DNA from: Promethearchaeota archaeon | GTDB taxonomy: Archaea > Asgardarchaeota > Lokiarchaeia > Sigyniarchaeales > SOKP01 | NCBI GenBank assembly: GCA_019058365.1 | Contig: JAHPZE010000002.1 | Span: forward strand, 266,991 to 330,990 | DNA length: 64,000 nt | Reading direction: 5' to 3' | In this document: positions 43,356-51,397 of the stretch, one piece after another | How the letters are laid out: each line of letters starts with the position of its first letter | Numbering within the stretch: position 1 is the first letter of the stretch | Position numbers and translations under genes: made by a program | Notes under the pieces: generated by a model | Databases searched by the model: none | What the model was told of the DNA's origin: nothing | What the model saw: only the letters and a program-made list of their open reading frames with translations

Positions 43356-44606
43356 TTAAAGTTTTAAGATAATACTCAATAAAATTGGAAATTGTTCTTC
43401 AGAACCCCAAACGACATAGATTTTATTTTGAATAGGAACAGCTACATGCCTAGCTGCTACAATCCAATCCAATCCAACATTATTTCCCGTCTCAGTTCCT
43501 TCTTTAAATTTAAAATACATTGTCATTCCTAAATAATCTTGAATTTTTATATCCTCAATTTTAATATCTTCAAGATCAAGAATCGTAAATTCTTTTATAT
43601 CAAGATCGGGTTGTATTGGTTCTCTCATTTTTTCTGAAGAAAGTTGTAATGCTGCTCTGATAATAACTTCTTCCTTTACTTTTTTATTATATTCAAAAAT
43701 AATAAGACCACAATCTTTTTCCTTTCCCGTTATTCCAAGGGTGTTAAAATCAAACGATTTTTTGCTGTATAATTGAAAATCTTTCTTTATTTCTGAGATA
43801 TCCATCCATCCATTCTCAAGCGTCTCACCCATTATATACCGAAAACTCTTTAAAATTTTTAATTCCTCTTCTTTTTGTTGAATTCTTTCATCAAATATGC
43901 TTGTTAAGGGTCTTGCTACAAAATATTGTGCACTTTTTGGTAATAATGGCAATTTTATTATCCATTCTTTGCTAATTAAACGATCAATAATACGATAGAT
44001 AGTTGTTCTTTTAATGGATAAATCTTCATCTAACTCACCTACTTTTGCCCCTTTATTCCCCTTTCTTAGCAAAGCTAAATAAACTTTGGCCTCTTCAATA
44101 CTCAACCCAAATTTAAGTAATCCAAGCTCTTGCAAATTATTTGTATCATCAAGAAGTATTCTTGGAGTTGCCCATTTTAATTCTTCTACTTTTCCTAACT
44201 GGGCATCTAAATCCATATAAGGCTTTTTTGAACTTAAATTGTGTAATGTTCGAGATGCTTCCATCATTCCGAGTCGCATTATTCCATCTGGAGCAATTTT
44301 ACAAATAATCTTCCTCTCTTCATCTTTAAAACCTAAAATTCTTCCTTTTTGAATAGGATCTATCCCAATCAATCTTTCAGGAGTACACTGTATTATTACG
44401 TATTTAATATCTGAAATTGTAAGATAAGTATGCTTCATTAATTTCCAAACCGAGATAATTTCATCAATATCTTCGCTAATATTCCAATTCTCTGTTGAAT
44501 ATTCTATTTCTCTATCTCCTTTAATTATTGCGGCTGAAATTGTTTTTGATTCAGATTCTATGAGTTTATTTAGAGCATATTTTACCTTTTCCATATTTAG
44601 CTTCAT
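43356..44606 (-). CDS. TrmB-like regulator with possible N-terminal roadblock-like domain
   Basis: A 416-aa protein. Residues ~1-125 (AAIIKGDREIEYSTENW, then ERLIGIDPIQKGRILGFKDEE) have the strand-helix order and the C-terminal helix seen in roadblock/LC7-type domains, and precede a linker. Residues ~160-240 form a TrmB winged helix (LGLLKFGLSIEEAKVYLALLRKGNKGAKVGELDEDLSIKRTTIYRIIDRL). The rest is a TrmB-type sensor domain resembling the regulator at 38625-39536 (CGLIIFEYN; YFKFKEGT). Roadblock domains bind small GTPases, so the fusion could link signalling to transcription. The roadblock assignment is a visual judgement. Confidence 0.7.
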   Translation of the reverse strand: MKLNMEKVKYALNKLIESESKTISAAIIKGDREIEYSTENWNISEDIDEIISVWKLMKHTYLTISDIKYVIIQCTPERLIGIDPIQKGRILGFKDEERKIICKIAPDGIMRLGMMEASRTLHNLSSKKPYMDLDAQLGKVEELKWATPRILLDDTNNLQELGLLKFGLSIEEAKVYLALLRKGNKGAKVGELDEDLSIKRTTIYRIIDRLISKEWIIKLPLLPKSAQYFVARPLTSIFDERIQQKEEELKILKSFRYIMGETLENGWMDISEIKKDFQLYSKKSFDFNTLGITGKEKDCGLIIFEYNKKVKEEVIIRAALQLSSEKMREPIQPDLDIKEFTILDLEDIKIEDIKIQDYLGMTMYFKFKEGTETGNNVGLDWIVAARHVAVPIQNKIYVVWGSEEQFPILLSIILKL

Positions 44607-44653
44607 CTTCTCTTTTTATATTAAGTTAAAAAAAAAAAATATTTTACAATTAG

Positions 44654-44851
44654 TTATTTTTCTCCAAATTTTTTTTTTATTTCATCTAATACCTTTTTAA
44701 AATAGCTTTTTTCTTTAGATTCCTGAATTTCTATAAAATAGTCAGGCACGATTAATTTCTTAGATTCTCTTTTTATCTCTACGTCTATCCAAATTATCCC
44801 ATCATCCAACACGATACAAGGTATACCTTCCAAAAGTTTTATTCGTGTCAT
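44654..44851 (-). CDS. Small protein downstream of actin
   Basis: A 65-aa protein beginning MTRIKLLEGIPCIVLDDGIIWIDVEI, a beta-rich half, and ending in a Lys/Glu helix (EKSYFKKVLDEIKKKFGEK). The frame has upstream starts at 44860 (GTG) and 44857 (ATG), but AAGTGAT lies over them and favours the ATG at 44851. It is the next gene after the actin gene on the same strand, 27 bases away, so co-transcription is possible. No family is recognised. Confidence 0.55.
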   Translation of the reverse strand: MTRIKLLEGIPCIVLDDGIIWIDVEIKRESKKLIVPDYFIEIQESKEKSYFKKVLDEIKKKFGEK

Positions 44852-44887
44852 TTTCATCACTTTTAATTAATTTTTAATTGAAAGAGT

Positions 44888-46033
44888 TTAAAAACATCGA
44901 TGGATAACTTGAGGCCCCATCTCCTTGTATTCTCTTCGAGTAATCCACATTCTATGAAATGTTTTTAAGGAACTTAAGATAGATCCTCCTATCCACACAG
45001 AATACATTCTTTCTGGAGGAGCGATTATCTTTACATCTATAGATTCAGCAACTTGTTCCTTTATTTCTCGAGTTAGACGTTCTTTAATTCCCGGAAACAT
45101 TGTAGAACCACCTGAAAGGACAATATTACTATAAAGATCTCTTCGTAAATCTACATCGCATTCAGAAATTGCTCCTACTACTACATCATCTAAAGGAGCT
45201 AATTCCTTACCAACCACAGAAGGATTAAATAAGCACTCTGGAGCTAAGAATCTTTCAATCCCTATTGTAATTGTTTCACCATCTGGAAGCATGAAATTCT
45301 TTGCCATACCAGCTACTTTATTTGAAAGTAAAATCTCTTTTTCAGGTTCAATAGCAACATAGCAAAGTTTTTCTTTTATTTCTCTTACAATCTGTTTTTC
45401 TGCAGAAGTATAAAATGAGTATCCATTTTGCCTTAATAATCTTTGTAAGTACGTTGTAACATCCCTTCCAGCAAGATCAATTCGCTCTATTGCATGGCTT
45501 AATGCAAATCCCTCAAAAATTGGTACAATATGTGCTACTCCATCCCCTATATCTACTACACATCCAGTAGTTCGACCAGAAGCGTAAAGTGATAAGACTG
45601 CTTGTGTTGCGATATAAAGAGCAGGAACATTGAATGTCTCGAACATTATTTCGGCCATTTTTTCTCTATTCGATCTTGGATTTAAAGGAGCTTCTGTTAA
45701 TAACACTGGAAATTCTGAAGGATCGATTCTTAGATCAGTATAGAATGTATAATGATATATTCTTTCCATTGCTGGCCAATCCTCAACGACTCCATGTTCA
45801 ATAGGAAACTGTAAATTCATTATTCCTTTTAATTCCATAGCTTCCTCACCAATATACCACTCACGGCTATAATCCTTTACATCAGGCATAATATTTCCAT
45901 ATTTTGGTTTACCGATAACAGTAGGGAATACTGAACGAGGTTGATCTTCTCCTCCAAATCCATTTTTTGATATCCCTGTCCCATTATCTATAACAATTGC
46001 TCTATTTTTTCTAAAATCCCCGTTGACTGAAAT
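44888..46033 (-). CDS. Actin-family protein (lokiactin-like), ATT start
   Basis: A 381-aa actin. From the first ATG (45889) it would lack ~48 residues, but the frame continues upstream with RAIVIDNGTGISKNGFGGED and QPRSVFPTVIGKPKYGNI. This is the actin phosphate-1 loop (DNG[S/T]G) and subdomain 1 start. No ATG, GTG or TTG exists in that extension. The ATT at 46033 follows AGAGGTGG at 11 bases from the G, so an AUU start is the best reading. Later motifs: GCVVDIGDGVAHIVPI (phosphate-2), SNIVLSGGSTMFPGI (adenosine) and SVWIGGSILSSLKTF, ending VIHRCF (actin-like). It should form filaments. The promoter has an inverted repeat. Confidence 0.93.
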   Translation of the reverse strand: MSVNGDFRKNRAIVIDNGTGISKNGFGGEDQPRSVFPTVIGKPKYGNIMPDVKDYSREWYIGEEAMELKGIMNLQFPIEHGVVEDWPAMERIYHYTFYTDLRIDPSEFPVLLTEAPLNPRSNREKMAEIMFETFNVPALYIATQAVLSLYASGRTTGCVVDIGDGVAHIVPIFEGFALSHAIERIDLAGRDVTTYLQRLLRQNGYSFYTSAEKQIVREIKEKLCYVAIEPEKEILLSNKVAGMAKNFMLPDGETITIGIERFLAPECLFNPSVVGKELAPLDDVVVGAISECDVDLRRDLYSNIVLSGGSTMFPGIKERLTREIKEQVAESIDVKIIAPPERMYSVWIGGSILSSLKTFHRMWITRREYKEMGPQVIHRCF

Positions 46034-46098
46034 TTTAAAACCACCTCTTTTTTATTTTATTGTTTTATAGATAGAATGAAAATCATAATATTTAAAAC

Positions 46099-46118
46099 TT
46101 GTCACATAATGGTGACAA
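46099..46118. promoter_or_regulatory. Inverted repeat TTGTCAC-N6-GTGACAA upstream of actin TATA box
   Basis: A perfect 7-bp inverted repeat with a 6-base spacer. It starts one to two bases beyond the actin gene's TATA-like TTTTAAATAT (46088-46097, minus strand), i.e. at the BRE/upstream activator position, and lies between the actin gene and the divergent CpXC gene. The outer TTGTC-N10-GACAA is shared with 39591-39610. Confidence 0.6.
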
Positions 46119-46197
46119 TTATGTTATGCAACTTTAACAACAATCAAGAAATCAAAAATAATTATTTTAAAATTATTATAAAGCAAAGAAGAGTATA

Positions 46198-46626
46198 ATG
46201 ACGCGTTTAACTAGTACTGAAATAAGTTGTCTTCACTGTCAAAATTCTTTTCGAGTTAATTGGGAAGCATCAATTAATACTTGGTTAAATCCAGAATTAA
46301 TCCAAAAATTACTTGATGACAAATATTACTATAAATGTCCGAATTGTAAGAATCAAATACATTTAGTTACAAAGATATTAATTAATTGTCCTAAAGGTAT
46401 GTTTTGGATATCAAATGATGAAGATTTAGAAATCAAAAAAAGAATTTTAAAAGAATATAATGTTTTAAATGAAGAGGGTAAGATTTTAACTCCTATCATA
46501 GGCATAGATCGTCCTGAGGTAAATCACACTAGTTTAATTTCAGAGATAGGTGATGAAATTCAAAAATTATATGATGAATTTTTAAAAAAAGACACAAATC
46601 AAATAAATGAAAAGAAAAATGAATAA
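46198..46626 (+). CDS. CpXC-domain zinc protein
   Basis: A 142-aa protein with the CpXC pattern: TEISCLHCQNSFRVNWEASINTWLNPELIQKLLDDKYYYKCPNCKNQIHL. Two Cys pairs form a zinc ribbon around a helical insert. The C-terminal half is charged and unrecognised. The family is of unknown function. It is divergent from the actin gene and convergent with the SIR2-TPR gene. Confidence 0.82.
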   Translation: MTRLTSTEISCLHCQNSFRVNWEASINTWLNPELIQKLLDDKYYYKCPNCKNQIHLVTKILINCPKGMFWISNDEDLEIKKRILKEYNVLNEEGKILTPIIGIDRPEVNHTSLISEIGDEIQKLYDEFLKKDTNQINEKKNE

Positions 46627-46648
46627 TAAAAAAATAGAGAGTCGTTAT

Positions 46649-49504
46649 TTATTCCAATTTTTTTTGAGCGAAACTAATATTTTTCTTAATAGAAGTTGCT
46701 AAGGGTGAATCATTAAACTCGATTTCCTCTAAGAAATTCATAGCAATATTGAATTTATCTAGAGCTTCTTGGTATTTTCCTTGTTTAAAATATATTAACC
46801 CGATTCTATTGTTATATTTAGATTTTTTTGTTTTTTGTATTTTTTCTTCTAATTCGTCAGAAATCTTTAATGCTTTTTCATATAATTTTATCGCTTCAAC
46901 TTGATTCCCTAATTTGTTATTCATATTAGCAATATTACTCAAATCAGTGGCAGTTTCAGCTAAATCACCAAGAATCTCATGAACCTTCATTAATTTATCA
47001 AAATATTCCAAAGCTGCTTGAAATTCTTTTTGTTTTTCATATGTTTTTGAAAGACTATTAAGGAGTATAACTTGCCATTCAAGATTCTCTAATTTTTCAC
47101 TAATTTCTAATGCTTCTTTCCATTTTTCAATAGCAATTAAAGGATTTCCAATGGTATTATTAATTAGTCCAATTGTATTAAGACATAAAGCTTTATCAGG
47201 AAGGTTATTATATTTTGTATATATTTCAAGAGCCTTTTCGTATGAACCTAATGCTTCATCATAATTTTCTAAGCCAGTATATAGCTGTCCAATCGCATTT
47301 AAAGTAGTGGCCTTTTCTAGGTGATTTTCTATTTTTTCAGTAATTTCTAATGAATTTTTATAATATTCTAGTGCTTTCGTATGATCTCCTTGAACTCTAT
47401 AACTATTACCTATATTATTCATAATAATAGAAATTGATAATTGATTTCCCAATTGCTCAAATATTTCTGTAGCTTCTTTATAATACTCTATCGCATCAGA
47501 AAAGTTTTCTTGCCTTTCAAAAACTGTACCAATGTTGTTTAATGATACAGCAATGTCGGGTAGATTTTTTAACTTTTTATTTAATTCAAGTCCCTTTTTA
47601 TACCAGTTTAGAGCTTCTGTGTACATTTCTTGATCAAAATATACACCACCAATATTGCAATACACTGCAGCTTTATCAGCCTCTATCTTTAGTTTTTCTT
47701 TAATTTCAAGAGATTGATGATATATTTCTAAAGATTTTTCGAACTTTTTGAGATGTTGATAAACTAATGCCAAATTATTTAGACTAATAGCCTTACTTGT
47801 CAAATTCCCAACTCTTTCAGTTAATTCAAGCGCTTTTTCAAACCATTTTAAAGCTTCATAGTCATCTCCGAGATCAAAATGTATTAAACCTATATTGTTG
47901 TATGATACTGCTATTCCTGGAAAGTTAGCTAATTGTTCATCAATTGCCAGAGAATCAAGGTAATATTTTAGAGCTATGTTAATATCACCTTTGTCATAAT
48001 AGAGGCTTCCAATATCGTTTAAGCATTTTGATTTTGCTGAAAGATCTCCAACTTTTTCAGTTAATTTTAGAGCAGTTTGATATTTTTTTAGTGACTCATC
48101 AAATTCTCCTAAATTTTGAAGAGTATTCCCCATATTAATTAAATATATACCTTTCCTTTGATCATCCTGCAAATTTTCTGCAATTTTCAAAGCATGTTCA
48201 TAGCTTTTTAAGGCTTCATCATATTTACCCTGTTCTTCATAAATCTTTCCAATATTTGCATAGCTCCCTGGCTTTTCTGACGCTAAACCTAGCTCTTCAT
48301 CAATTTGAATAGATTCATGATATTTTTCTAAAGCTTCTTCGTAATTACTTTGATTATAATTGATAAATCCAATGTTACTTAATATCACTGATTTGTTTTC
48401 TAAATCGCCTGTATTAGATGAAATCTCAATCATTTCTTTCGCACATCTCATTGCATCATCATACATACCTAAATCAAGATATATCTTATGAGGTATAAAG
48501 TATTTCGTAAATTTACTCGGTTTGTCAATATTAATTTTTAGCCATTCTAACGGATTCACTTCAGAATCATTATGATTAATAGGAGGTTTAGTTTTCATCA
48601 TTTCTTTTATTAATCGAGATGTATTTACATCAACTCTATATATATGTTCAGCAAAATCCATTCGCTTAATATCTGCAAGAATTTGATTTACTTTGCTTAT
48701 AGTATCATAATTTTTCAATGTCTCTTCGTCAATTTCAAAAATGTGAGCTTTATTTGCATCATCTTTAATATAATTTATCCAGATAACGTTTTTAATGTTT
48801 TTAAGTGCTTTTATAGTTGGAACGACATCAAAATCGTCACTTCCAGAATAACCCATAATTATAAATGAACGGTTTTTTGAGATATTTTCGAATAGATCCC
48901 GTTTAAATAGCTCGACTTGAAAAACATTCACCCCTTCTTTATTTGAGCCAAATGCTTGAATTGTAGCAACCAATGTATTACTAGTATCTTCACCTTTTAT
49001 TAGATTTTTCTTTGAACCATGGATTTTATAAAGAGTTTTCAATCCTCTTGCATAAAGATTTTCAGGGTCATTGTATTTTTCAAAATTCTTTTGAGTTATA
49101 ATTATCTTTAATTCCTCTTTAGGAATCCCAATCTGGAGTAATGCATGTTCTATTAAAAAATCAAAATTAGTTGTCATTACAAAATTGCCGTTATTTATCA
49201 TCTCAGCGAGAAAAAAGTGTTGAATATTTGGATTTTCACATTCTCCATAATAATCAATAATTTTCAAATCATCATCTATATTATCTCGCACTATTTCAAC
49301 TAATGCTTCAAATCTTAGATTCTCTAATCGAGATATTTTTTCTACCTCCGATTCAACACAGGTATATTGAATGATTGCATCCATCATTGGACGTCCAGCT
49401 GGTAATCTTGAAGGAGCATCTACAGAACACCCCGCACCAACAAGAAATGTAAGTTTTTGGTCTTTCCCAATTAGTTCATTTATTGAGAAATTTACTTCTT
49501 CCAT
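46649..49504 (-). CDS. SIR2-like domain plus TPR-repeat protein
   Basis: A 951-aa protein. Residues ~1-300 form a SIR2-like NAD-binding domain: LTFLVGAGCSVDAPSRLPAG (residues 18-37), FVMTTNFDFLIEHALLQIG and KTLYKIHGSKKN with its His, then IIMGYSGSDDFDVVP. The rest (~345-950) is a run of about 14 tetratricopeptide-type repeats with ~40-residue period (NIGxIYxxxGxYxEALxxYxxALEI), as in kinesin-light-chain-type TPRs. SIR2-like domains in prokaryotes often degrade NAD in anti-phage defence, and TPR arrays sense partners. Whether this is a defence effector or a regulatory protein is open. No nuclease or helicase partner is adjacent. Confidence 0.82.
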   Translation of the reverse strand: MEEVNFSINELIGKDQKLTFLVGAGCSVDAPSRLPAGRPMMDAIIQYTCVESEVEKISRLENLRFEALVEIVRDNIDDDLKIIDYYGECENPNIQHFFLAEMINNGNFVMTTNFDFLIEHALLQIGIPKEELKIIITQKNFEKYNDPENLYARGLKTLYKIHGSKKNLIKGEDTSNTLVATIQAFGSNKEGVNVFQVELFKRDLFENISKNRSFIIMGYSGSDDFDVVPTIKALKNIKNVIWINYIKDDANKAHIFEIDEETLKNYDTISKVNQILADIKRMDFAEHIYRVDVNTSRLIKEMMKTKPPINHNDSEVNPLEWLKINIDKPSKFTKYFIPHKIYLDLGMYDDAMRCAKEMIEISSNTGDLENKSVILSNIGFINYNQSNYEEALEKYHESIQIDEELGLASEKPGSYANIGKIYEEQGKYDEALKSYEHALKIAENLQDDQRKGIYLINMGNTLQNLGEFDESLKKYQTALKLTEKVGDLSAKSKCLNDIGSLYYDKGDINIALKYYLDSLAIDEQLANFPGIAVSYNNIGLIHFDLGDDYEALKWFEKALELTERVGNLTSKAISLNNLALVYQHLKKFEKSLEIYHQSLEIKEKLKIEADKAAVYCNIGGVYFDQEMYTEALNWYKKGLELNKKLKNLPDIAVSLNNIGTVFERQENFSDAIEYYKEATEIFEQLGNQLSISIIMNNIGNSYRVQGDHTKALEYYKNSLEITEKIENHLEKATTLNAIGQLYTGLENYDEALGSYEKALEIYTKYNNLPDKALCLNTIGLINNTIGNPLIAIEKWKEALEISEKLENLEWQVILLNSLSKTYEKQKEFQAALEYFDKLMKVHEILGDLAETATDLSNIANMNNKLGNQVEAIKLYEKALKISDELEEKIQKTKKSKYNNRIGLIYFKQGKYQEALDKFNIAMNFLEEIEFNDSPLATSIKKNISFAQKKLE

Positions 49505-49594
49505 ATTAAACTCTTAAATTAATGATTTCTCTTAAAATTATTAGAATATCATAAATGAATAAAATAAGAGTTTTGTAAGGAATAATCTATGAAT

Positions 49595-50008
49595 TTATAG
49601 AAAATTCAATGATGAGATTAGTTGATATTGATCTTCTGATATTTTATCTTTTACTACTTCAAAAAGCTCTAAAAGCACATTGTCGGGAGCTGCTGCCATT
49701 ACATAATTTAAAGGACCAAAATTCTTTATTTCATTAATAAATTGAAACCCTCTTTTTTCCATATGTACTACGAGAGCCTTTAAATCATCGGTTTCAATCC
49801 CCAAATGATGAATAGCTCCTCGTCCTTGGTCCTTAGGTGGTTGATCATAAAAATTAATTTTCGATGATCCGATTGAAATCATTACATTTCGAGCTCCTGC
49901 CATTTTTAAATCAAATAAAACTTTAGCTCCAAACATATCCCGATAAAACTTGATACTCTCATCAAGATTAGAAGCAAAAAGATGTGCATGATGGAGTGAT
50001 GTTTTCAT
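49595..50008 (-). CDS. VOC (glyoxalase-fold) family protein
   Basis: A 137-aa protein with two VOC half-domains: LHHAHLFASNLDESIKFYRDMFGAKVLFD and AIHHLGIETDDLKALVVHMEKRGFQF. The metal-ligand positions are a His in the first strand, a His in AIHHLG and a Glu in ELFEV near the end. Family members include methylmalonyl-CoA epimerase, glyoxalase I and dioxygenases. Length and layout resemble methylmalonyl-CoA epimerase most, but the active-site Glu cannot be assigned with certainty. It lies alone between the SIR2-TPR gene and the Fur gene. Confidence 0.75.
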   Translation of the reverse strand: MKTSLHHAHLFASNLDESIKFYRDMFGAKVLFDLKMAGARNVMISIGSSKINFYDQPPKDQGRGAIHHLGIETDDLKALVVHMEKRGFQFINEIKNFGPLNYVMAAAPDNVLLELFEVVKDKISEDQYQLISSLNFL

Positions 50009-50159
50009 ATTTTTACCTTTTATTATTCATGATATAAATTTTAATATATGAATTATGTAATGATATTATTAAATCTTTATACTTGGTTTCTTTTTGGGTT
50101 TAAATAGGAGAATAGAAATAGAAACCAGGTTATTGATTAAGCTAGAAATCTATTTAAAA

Positions 50160-50573
50160 TCAATTTTTACATTTTTTGCAATATCTATATACTTTTATTT
50201 CTTGGTTAATTGGATGGATTTTTAATTCTTCCATAGTTAAATCCCAGAATTCTTTGATTTTATTCGAAAATAAATCTTCAATCTCATTACATTTTGGGCA
50301 TATGATATGAATGTGAAATTCCAGTTGATTTTCATATCTTTGAACTCCATCGATTTCTATTCGAGTAATTATCCCTAATTCTTCTAAAAGATGTAAAATC
50401 TGATAAACTGTAGATTTACTAATATTTTCAAATCTTTTCTCAACAATTTCAAAAATATCTTCTGCTCTAGGATGATTTTGGTTATTTAATAATGCTTCAA
50501 AAACTGCTATTCTTTGAGGTGTTATTTTAATTCCTTTTTTCTTGAAAAGAACTTTCAAACTTTGCTTACTCAT
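50160..50573 (-). CDS. Fur/PerR-family metalloregulator
   Basis: A 137-aa protein with the Fur layout: KKKGIKITPQRIAVFEALLNNQNHPRAEDIFEIVEKRFENISKSTVYQILHLLEELGII (winged helix), then FHIHIICPKCNEIEDLF and a C-terminal YRYCKKCKN. The Cys pairs form the structural zinc site. It is divergent from a peroxiredoxin gene with two inverted repeats between them, which points to a PerR-type peroxide regulator. It ends in a zinc-binding CKKCKN motif right at the C-terminus. Confidence 0.9.
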   Translation of the reverse strand: MSKQSLKVLFKKKGIKITPQRIAVFEALLNNQNHPRAEDIFEIVEKRFENISKSTVYQILHLLEELGIITRIEIDGVQRYENQLEFHIHIICPKCNEIEDLFSNKIKEFWDLTMEELKIHPINQEIKVYRYCKKCKN

Positions 50574-50605
50574 AAATAGATTAAAGATTTATATTTTATA
50601 AAACT

Positions 50606-50626
50606 AGTTATTATAAACTAATAACT
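50606..50626. promoter_or_regulatory. 21-bp inverted repeat between fur-like and peroxiredoxin genes
   Basis: AGTTATTA-TAAAC-TAATAACT is a perfect 8-bp inverted repeat with a 5-base spacer, 33-53 bases upstream of the Fur-like start. AT-rich repeats of this kind are typical of Fur/PerR operators. Confidence 0.6.
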
Positions 50627-50649
50627 ATTATCTAATATTAACTTTTAAA

Positions 50650-50664
50650 TAATAATCATTATTA
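50650..50664. promoter_or_regulatory. Perfect 7-1-7 palindrome (Fur/PerR-box-like)
   Basis: TAATAATCATTATTA is a 15-bp perfect palindrome, the same 7-1-7 format as PerR and Fur boxes (PerR: TTATAATnATTATAA). It lies 19 bases before the peroxiredoxin ATG, overlapping the expected start of transcription. Confidence 0.7.
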
Positions 50665-50682
50665 ACAAAAAAAGTGAAATAA

Positions 50683-51351
50683 ATGAATAATGAAAATATT
50701 GGAATACCATTAATAGGAGATAAATTTCCTGAAATGGAAGTAATGACGACTCATGGAATGATGAAGCTTCCTGATGATGCTAATGAAGGAGGAAAATGGT
50801 GGTTTATCTTATTTAGTCACCCAGCAGATTTTACACCAGTTTGTACAACCGAATTCCATGCGTTTGCGAAAAGAAATGATCAATTTCAAGCAATGAATAC
50901 AAGATTGATAGGTCTTTCAATTGATCAAGTATTTTCACATATTAAATGGACAGAATGGATTAAAGAAAATTTAGATACTGAGATTCCTTTTCCTATTATT
51001 GCTGATCATGGTGCAGTCGCTAATAAATTGGGAATGATTCATCCTGGTAAAGGATCAAATACAGTAAGAGCAGTATTTATTGTGGATGCTGAAGGTAAAA
51101 TTAGAATAATTTTATATTATCCACAAGAAATTGGGCGTAATATGGACGAGATTTTAAGATGTGTAAAAGCTTTACAAACTGCTGATAAAGAAAAAGTTGC
51201 ATTACCTGCGAATTGGCCTAACAATGAATTATTCGGTGATCATGCTATTATCCCTCCTGCTAAAGATGTAAATACCGCTAAGGAAAGACTTGCTAACGCA
51301 GGAAAAGATTATGAGTGCCTTGATTGGTGGCTATGTCATAAAAAATTATAA
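50683..51351 (+). CDS. Peroxiredoxin (archaeal Prx6/ApTPx type)
   Basis: A 222-aa peroxiredoxin. The peroxidatic Cys is C54 in [13 protein letters not shown], and the downstream [13 protein letters not shown] and C-terminal arm fit the Prx6-like archaeal thioredoxin peroxidases. Two further Cys, C212 and C218 in [12 protein letters not shown], match the resolving-Cys region of these archaeal enzymes, so it probably works through intramolecular or intersubunit disulfides. It reduces H2O2 and alkyl peroxides. Regulation by the divergent Fur/PerR-like protein is supported by the two palindromes in the shared promoter. Confidence 0.95.
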   Translation: MNNENIGIPLIGDKFPEMEVMTTHGMMKLPDDANEGGKWWFILFSHPADFTPVCTTEFHAFAKRNDQFQAMNTRLIGLSIDQVFSHIKWTEWIKENLDTEIPFPIIADHGAVANKLGMIHPGKGSNTVRAVFIVDAEGKIRIILYYPQEIGRNMDEILRCVKALQTADKEKVALPANWPNNELFGDHAIIPPAKDVNTAKERLANAGKDYECLDWWLCHKKL

Positions 51352-51397
51352 TCTTTTTTTTTTTAAACTAAGATATGTATTTCTTTAAAAATGTATG

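Noticed and set aside
45889..45889. The first ATG as the actin start
   Set aside because: It would delete the DNGTG loop and subdomain 1 start that are clearly encoded in frame upstream.
46649..49504. Repeated DNA in the TPR gene as a repeat array
   Set aside because: The periodicity is explained by ~40-residue TPR units in one continuous coding frame.
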